Origin: Alphaproteobacteria bacterium
GTDB lineage: Bacteria > Pseudomonadota > Alphaproteobacteria > DAOWDM01
Length of the DNA stretch: 10,564 bases
Assembly (NCBI GenBank): GCA_030639035.1
Contig: DAOWDM010000026.1
Coordinates: forward strand, 1-10,564
Direction of reading: 5' to 3'
The notes under the pieces are model-generated. The model was not told the origin of the DNA. It was given only the letters and a program-made list of their open reading frames with translations, and searched no databases. Position numbers and translations under genes: made by a program. Every line of letters starts with the position of its first letter. Positions within the stretch are counted from its first letter, which is position 1. This document shows positions 6,586 through 10,564 of the stretch, one piece after another.

Positions 6586-8859
6586 TTATCTGGTTTTTGC
6601 TTTCATATTACGTACAGATTTGTTCCAAATAATATCCCCTGGTTTTTGAATTTCTTCCTGTTTTTTTGGAGCTGGAATGCGTCTTTGTTGTTTTTGAGCA
6701 GGAGCATTCTTACGAATCTTGGTTGCTAGTTTGCTATCATTCCTTTCAACAGCGATACGAATATCTTCTGTTCTGTTAGCAACATGAGCAAGATCAATTT
6801 TTGTGCCTTCTACAATCTCTTGCAACCTTTCTACACGGAAGCGGTCATTGTTTGAAAAATTCAAATGATATTCATCTATCCATTGCGGATGCTTCTGTTT
6901 AGCTTTTTCTTCAATATTTTTTGCTAGCTCGGGCGATTTCTGTGCAAGTTTCCAAGCTTCAGGGTCTTTGCGAACTCTGAAAGCTATAACTTCGGAATTA
7001 CGCTCAGCAACAAAAACGTTCTTATAGTCTCTGCGTTCTAAACTTCTTGATTTTTCTATTTCTTCCATTGATGCAGTGCCGTTGCGGTTTGCTGCCTTGT
7101 CTAGACCTTTTGCCGCAGCTTCAAATATTTTCATTTCATGACCAATGAATTCAACAATAAGTTTTTCACCTGTAGCATCGGACTTAGAAGGCTCTATGTT
7201 TTGAAGAGAAGATTTAACAGTTGCACTGACTTTAGCAAGTTCTGAGGTGTGTTCAGAATTTCCAAGAAATTCTTGATTGATTATAGCCATTTTAAGTTCA
7301 ATTACAGGGTCAGATTTTCTCAAGCTGTCATATTCTTTGCGAAGCTTGTTTTTTTCAACAGACGCAACCTTTAATATATCTTCTCTGCTGCCACCTTCTT
7401 TTTCAATTTTTTCATAAACTTCATTACGCCATTCGATAACAACTTCCGTCTGTTCATTAGAAAGTCTATCGCCTGATTTGGATGCAGAATTTTTTGCTCT
7501 AAGCATTGGCTGACGTTCAAAAGCTTCTTCAGCTCGCTTGAATACGGATTCCAGTTCAAGTTCTTTCTTTTGTCTTGTAAGAACGCTGTAACAGAAATTA
7601 TCTATCTGTTCTTGAGACCAGCTTGTTTCTAATACGATTTTATCAGCAATATCATGAACTTCTTTATCGGTCATTTTTTTCAAAGAACCATCAGCCAAAC
7701 CTTTTTTAGCAAAAGCAACAGTGGCATCAACAGTGGCACTAGTGTTATAAGAAGCAATCTCTCCTATTATTTTTACTTTTTGATATTCAACAGCCGTTTT
7801 TTCAATTTCCTTAAGAGCACTACCTGGTGTTGGCTGATTGTCGGTAGCATTTCCACGTTTTGAATTAGGTAGTGATAAAGGTCTGTCACTGTTTGCTTGA
7901 CTAGCTACAAGACTATCTTCTTGAATTAGATCTTCCTGCATCATAAAAGAGTTGGCTAGCCCCATTCTTTTTTGAAATTTAGGTTGCGGTCGCAAACCAA
8001 ACTGCGAAACACCGTTTAAAACAGTGTCTATGCGTAAATCAGCAAGAAGTTCGCCTGTTTTTGTATGACCTTCGTCTCTTGCGAGCTGTAGGACAGCGTG
8101 AGCATCAGCCACACATTCTGCACGATAGCGTTCATGTGTCAGGTTTACATTTGGAGTTATTCCTGGAATGCCTCTTTTTGACAAATCAAGAGCGTGTCCA
8201 ATTTCATGGTATAAAATCATTTTACGAACGGACTCGCCGTCAAGCCCCTCTTTCTCCATACGCTCTGTTGTGCCGAAAGGTCTTGTGAACATATCATGCA
8301 TAGGCATATCAGGCTGAGAACCGATAACAACAGAAATTTGACGAAGCCCTGCATTCTGTGAAACACTTAATGGGCTGTTTCCATCAACAGAGGCATTTTT
8401 AAGTAATTCATAATCCCCTTGACTTAAAGGAAAGCGACTCTTGCTTTTTTCAAACTTTTCTTGAAGATAATGAGCAAGAATTTCACTTAAACTTTTGTTT
8501 TTGGATTCGTCCATAGCATATCTGTTGCGAATTACGTCAGGATCAATAAAGATAAGAGTCGCATTAGATTTTACATTACGGAAACGAGTTTCCATTTCTT
8601 CAATAAACTGGCTGCTTTCTGTTTCTATTTTGCTGCCTTCTGCAGGTTTATCAACAGTAAGTTCATAGTTTCCAGCCAGTTCATTTGCTGCTTTTTGTAG
8701 ATAGCTAGAATGACCTTCAGGCACAGTTTTAAAGAAAGGTCTGTCTTGAATGCGTTTTGGAGTAAGTTCTTCTGCTCCAGCTTCAAATATGTTAATCTTT
8801 CCTTTATAGAAAGTTTCCATTGCCTTTTTAACGTCTTCTGATGTGATTCTGTTGGTCAT
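6586..8859 (-). CDS. Large soluble protein with N-terminal zincin-like metallopeptidase motif and a repeated-family C-terminus
   Basis: I do not recognise this 757-residue protein as a named family. No signal peptide or membrane helix is visible. Residues 214-222 (MILYHEIGH) hold a zinc-binding HExxH with E219 as presumed catalytic base. ECVADAHAVLQL (248-259) follows 25 residues later and offers E248 as third ligand (ExxAD). This layout resembles gluzincins, particularly ImmA/IrrE-type (M78) peptidases, which is inference. A low-complexity linker (about 318-350) leads to a charged helical region (396-690) shared with the gene at 9389-10564. Landmarks there are FIGHEM (571-576), ERNSEVIAF (619-627) and HLNFSNND (665-672). 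The tail is basic (to KAKTR). The ATG at 8859 has AAAGGGG six bases upstream. It lies 30 bases after the 92-residue gene, so the two are probably cotranscribed. Confidence 0.88.
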   Translation of the reverse strand: MTNRITSEDVKKAMETFYKGKINIFEAGAEELTPKRIQDRPFFKTVPEGHSSYLQKAANELAGNYELTVDKPAEGSKIETESSQFIEEMETRFRNVKSNATLIFIDPDVIRNRYAMDESKNKSLSEILAHYLQEKFEKSKSRFPLSQGDYELLKNASVDGNSPLSVSQNAGLRQISVVIGSQPDMPMHDMFTRPFGTTERMEKEGLDGESVRKMILYHEIGHALDLSKRGIPGITPNVNLTHERYRAECVADAHAVLQLARDEGHTKTGELLADLRIDTVLNGVSQFGLRPQPKFQKRMGLANSFMMQEDLIQEDSLVASQANSDRPLSLPNSKRGNATDNQPTPGSALKEIEKTAVEYQKVKIIGEIASYNTSATVDATVAFAKKGLADGSLKKMTDKEVHDIADKIVLETSWSQEQIDNFCYSVLTRQKKELELESVFKRAEEAFERQPMLRAKNSASKSGDRLSNEQTEVVIEWRNEVYEKIEKEGGSREDILKVASVEKNKLRKEYDSLRKSDPVIELKMAIINQEFLGNSEHTSELAKVSATVKSSLQNIEPSKSDATGEKLIVEFIGHEMKIFEAAAKGLDKAANRNGTASMEEIEKSRSLERRDYKNVFVAERNSEVIAFRVRKDPEAWKLAQKSPELAKNIEEKAKQKHPQWIDEYHLNFSNNDRFRVERLQEIVEGTKIDLAHVANRTEDIRIAVERNDSKLATKIRKNAPAQKQQRRIPAPKKQEEIQKPGDIIWNKSVRNMKAKTR

Positions 8860-8865
8860 TACTAT

Positions 8866-8872
8866 CCCCTTT
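8866..8872 (-). promoter_or_regulatory. Ribosome binding site of the metallopeptidase-like gene
   Basis: On the minus strand AAAGGGG followed by ATAGTA precedes the ATG at 8859. The AAAGGGGATA string recurs before the 92-residue gene, marking a shared translation-start style in this unit. Confidence 0.8.
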
Positions 8873-8889
8873 GATTAATTCAGCTTTTT

Positions 8890-9168
8890 TTATGCAACTT
8901 TAGAATTTATTGGCACATAATATGCGTTTTTCACGCCGTCTGAATCTACTTCTGAAATCATTATTTGTTTTGCTTTTGCCAATTTTTCACGAGCATCAAC
9001 ATGAACATTTTCAATGATTATGTCCTGTTCTTTATGGCGATGAAGAATGACAGATGATGAGAGAACGTCTAATGTCGGTTCTTTAGGTTCTCCATCAGGA
9101 GTGTGAAAAGTAAGAAGCAATTCACCTGATTCATTTTCAAGAATGTCTGCTGTTAAAGATATCTGCAA
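8890..9168 (-). CDS. Unknown 92-aa protein, first gene of the metallopeptidase-like unit
   Basis: I do not recognise this protein. It is short, acidic to neutral and has no signal peptide or membrane segment. The first half looks beta-rich (QISLTADILE, GELLLTFHTPDG, SSVILHRHKEQDIIIENVHV). A helix-like stretch (AREKLAKAKQIMI) and a final strand (KNAYYVPIN) follow. The start is TTG at 9168, chosen because a strong AAAGGGG site sits eight bases upstream and no in-frame ATG is nearby. It ends 30 bases before the 757-residue gene and shares its ribosome-site sequence, so a common transcript is likely. Position suggests a partner or regulator of that protein, but nothing in the sequence shows this. 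Confidence 0.75.
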   Translation of the reverse strand: MQISLTADILENESGELLLTFHTPDGEPKEPTLDVLSSSVILHRHKEQDIIIENVHVDAREKLAKAKQIMISEVDSDGVKNAYYVPINSKVA

Positions 9169-9176
9169 GATGTTAT

Positions 9177-9183
9177 CCCCTTT
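9177..9183 (-). promoter_or_regulatory. Ribosome binding site that supports the TTG start of the 92-aa gene
   Basis: The minus strand reads AAAGGGGATAACATC and then TTG. The strong Shine-Dalgarno match at normal spacing is the reason for taking TTG at 9168 as the start. Confidence 0.75.
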
Positions 9184-9193
9184 GTATTGATTT

Positions 9194-9227
9194 ATTATAT
9201 TTTGCCAAAGATTGCTTTAGAAGGCAA
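9194..9227 (-). promoter_or_regulatory. Possible promoter/operator of the 92-aa and metallopeptidase-like unit
   Basis: A perfect -10 TATAAT lies at 9194-9199 on the minus strand, about ten bases before the ribosome site. The -35 at 17 bases (TTCTAA) is poor. Immediately upstream are inverted arms TTGCC/GGCAA (9202-9206 and 9223-9227) enclosing AAAG/CTTT, which could be a regulator site that compensates for the weak -35 or represses. The rest of the gap to the terminator at 9324 shows nothing I can name. Confidence 0.4.
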
Positions 9228-9323
9228 GTCTTTTTAGACAAAACCTTGTGTTATTATTAGTAATGTGCAAACTAAGAACTACTTAATCCCTTTATAGTTG
9301 CTGTATAATATAGGATAAAAAAC

Positions 9324-9363
9324 AAAAAAGGGCAATGCTGGATTAAAATCCTAAACATTGCCC
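9324..9363 (-). terminator. Rho-independent terminator of the right-edge gene
   Basis: GGGCAATG (9330-9337) pairs with CATTGCCC (9356-9363). An inner GGAT/ATCC stem (9340-9343 with 9348-9351) closes the loop. On the minus strand it is followed by a T-run (complement of A 9324-9329) and starts 26 bases after the stop of the upstream gene. It separates the right-edge gene from the 92-residue gene's unit. Confidence 0.9.
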
Positions 9364-9388
9364 CTGTTTCAAACGCAGAAGCAGTAAA

Positions 9389-10564
9389 TTATCTGCTGCG
9401 TCTTTTGTCTTTCAAAAAAGCACGTTGAATTTTATTATTCTTAGGTTGTTTTGTTTGAACAAACTCAGAATAAGACGGCATAGGCATAGAAGGTGTTGCA
9501 ACTTTTGCAATATCTACATTTTGACTTTTAGCAACAGCAGGATTATTCTGCGACATTACAGCTTGAACCATTGGTTGGTTCTGCACCATAGCTGCCATCA
9601 TTTGAAGTTTCTGCCCAACAATTCCTTTAACAGATTTAACCATTTTCTGATCATTGTTACTGAAAAGCATATGATTAGAATCTACAAAGCCGTTATGTTT
9701 TAAGTTGGCTTTTTTCTCTATCATATCAGCAAGCATAGGAACTTCTTTCTTCACTTGTTCAAATAAGCTTTTATTTTTACATATAGTTTTTGCAAGTTCC
9801 TGACTTCCTCTCTCGAACATTAGAGTCTGAGTATATATCTGATGCTCTTTTGTCATAGAAGCCATTTGATCATGCACGGGCATATCTGGAGTTCTTTTTT
9901 CTGCAAGATCAAGATTGACGTAAACCATTTTAGCAAGCTGCATTTCTCCGCCAATAAACGTTGCCAATGCTTTTGTTGATGTCATTTCAGGAAGATTTAC
10001 TGGGACAGCACTAATAGCTTCATTCACTGATTTTCTTGCTTTTGCAACTTGAACCATCATCGTTGGATCCATAAGAAAAGCTCCATTAAGAGTCTGTATC
10101 TTCATGTCTCCAAGAGGGTCTTTTGTTGCAGTTTTTCGAATGGCATCTTTTTCCTGACCAACAACCTTAAGCAAAGCCTTGCTATCACAGCCATTTTCAG
10201 AAATTTTATCAATAACGCCGTCAACAAAACTTGATATAGCAAAACCAGTAGCCGCTTGCTGCATTGCCATTTGCTGCATTTGTTGCGGTGTAGGCGTTCC
10301 CATAACCTCCGTAACGCCAAGTTGCTTTTTAAGCATCATTGTACGCATTGCGTTTGCTTGATCAGCCTGCATTTTATATTCCATGTCAACTTCTTCTTTT
10401 GACAAAGGTACGTTGTAGCGGGCTATTTTTGCTTTATTGTCGATTTCATCAAGAGTTTTGTTTGGCTTGTCTTGTACAATAGAAATGCGAACCGCTGACA
10501 TTTCAGACCTTGAAAGACCATGCTCTTTTGAAAGTTCTGATGCTTTATCAATAACTTCCTTATC
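9389..10564 (-). CDS. C-terminal part of a paralog of the 757-aa metallopeptidase-like protein (5' end outside window)
   Basis: The frame is open from the stop at 9389-9391 to the window edge. The ATG at 10501 is not the likely start, because the 21 codons before it (from DKEVIDKASELSKEHG) align with residues 398 onward of the 757-residue protein (DKEVHDIADKIVLE). Counting from the edge, 391 residues are visible. Matching blocks include DGVIDKISENG (115-125) with NEVYEKIEKEGG, FIGGEM (203-208) with FIGHEM, FERGSQELA (250-258) with AERNSEVIA, MIEKKANLKH (281-290) with IEEKAKQKH, and HMLFSNND (298-305) with HLNFSNND. It differs by Met/Gln-rich segments (about 56-105 and 318-363) and ends in a basic tail (KDKRRSR). 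No catalytic motif is visible. If the homology continues, an HExxH domain should lie beyond the edge. The function is unknown. Confidence 0.85.
   Translation of the reverse strand, partial: DKEVIDKASELSKEHGLSRSEMSAVRISIVQDKPNKTLDEIDNKAKIARYNVPLSKEEVDMEYKMQADQANAMRTMMLKKQLGVTEVMGTPTPQQMQQMAMQQAATGFAISSFVDGVIDKISENGCDSKALLKVVGQEKDAIRKTATKDPLGDMKIQTLNGAFLMDPTMMVQVAKARKSVNEAISAVPVNLPEMTSTKALATFIGGEMQLAKMVYVNLDLAEKRTPDMPVHDQMASMTKEHQIYTQTLMFERGSQELAKTICKNKSLFEQVKKEVPMLADMIEKKANLKHNGFVDSNHMLFSNNDQKMVKSVKGIVGQKLQMMAAMVQNQPMVQAVMSQNNPAVAKSQNVDIAKVATPSMPMPSYSEFVQTKQPKNNKIQRAFLKDKRRSR

Noticed and set aside
10499..10501. ATG as the start of the right-edge protein
   Set aside because: The frame continues upstream to the edge with residues that align to the 757-residue protein, so this Met is internal.

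Overview
The window looks like a chromosomal segment of an AT-rich alphaproteobacterium, probably host-associated or uncultured. The support is the three-gene split transhydrogenase operon pntAA-pntAB-pntB (the Rhodospirillum rubrum arrangement, with a 139-residue PntAB), the divergent anmK/tyrS pair that I recall from alphaproteobacteria, and A/T-rich codons throughout. The taxonomic call is an inference from gene content, not from a marker gene.

Left part (1-3406, + strand): the 3' end of a small BamE/SmpA-like lipoprotein-type gene runs into a tightly packed pntAA-pntAB-pntB operon for the proton-translocating NAD(P) transhydrogenase. The three subunits form one inner-membrane complex that uses the proton gradient to make NADPH from NADH. 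PntAA carries an unusual lysine/alanine tail encoded by 9-bp repeats. A strong hairpin-plus-T terminator closes the operon.

Middle (3449-6562): a minus-strand gene encodes a 165-residue protein with four exact-length 22-residue repeats punctuated by proline, driven by a near-consensus sigma70 promoter that sits inside an inverted repeat. Next come anmK (anhydro-N-acetylmuramic acid kinase, minus strand) and tyrS (tyrosyl-tRNA synthetase, plus strand), divergently arranged over a very short shared upstream region. tyrS ends at a terminator hairpin that also suits the converging gene on the other side.

Right part (6586-10564, - strand): the least explained region. A 757-residue soluble protein has an N-terminal zincin-like motif (HEIGH, then ExxAD) and a long C-terminal region. 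A 92-residue protein of unknown function lies just upstream in the same unit. Beyond a strong terminator lies the 3' part of a second large gene whose visible 391 residues match the C-terminal part of the 757-residue protein from end to end. That gene stays open through the window edge, so it is probably a paralog and may also carry a metallopeptidase domain outside the window. This pair is the best candidate for an undescribed family.
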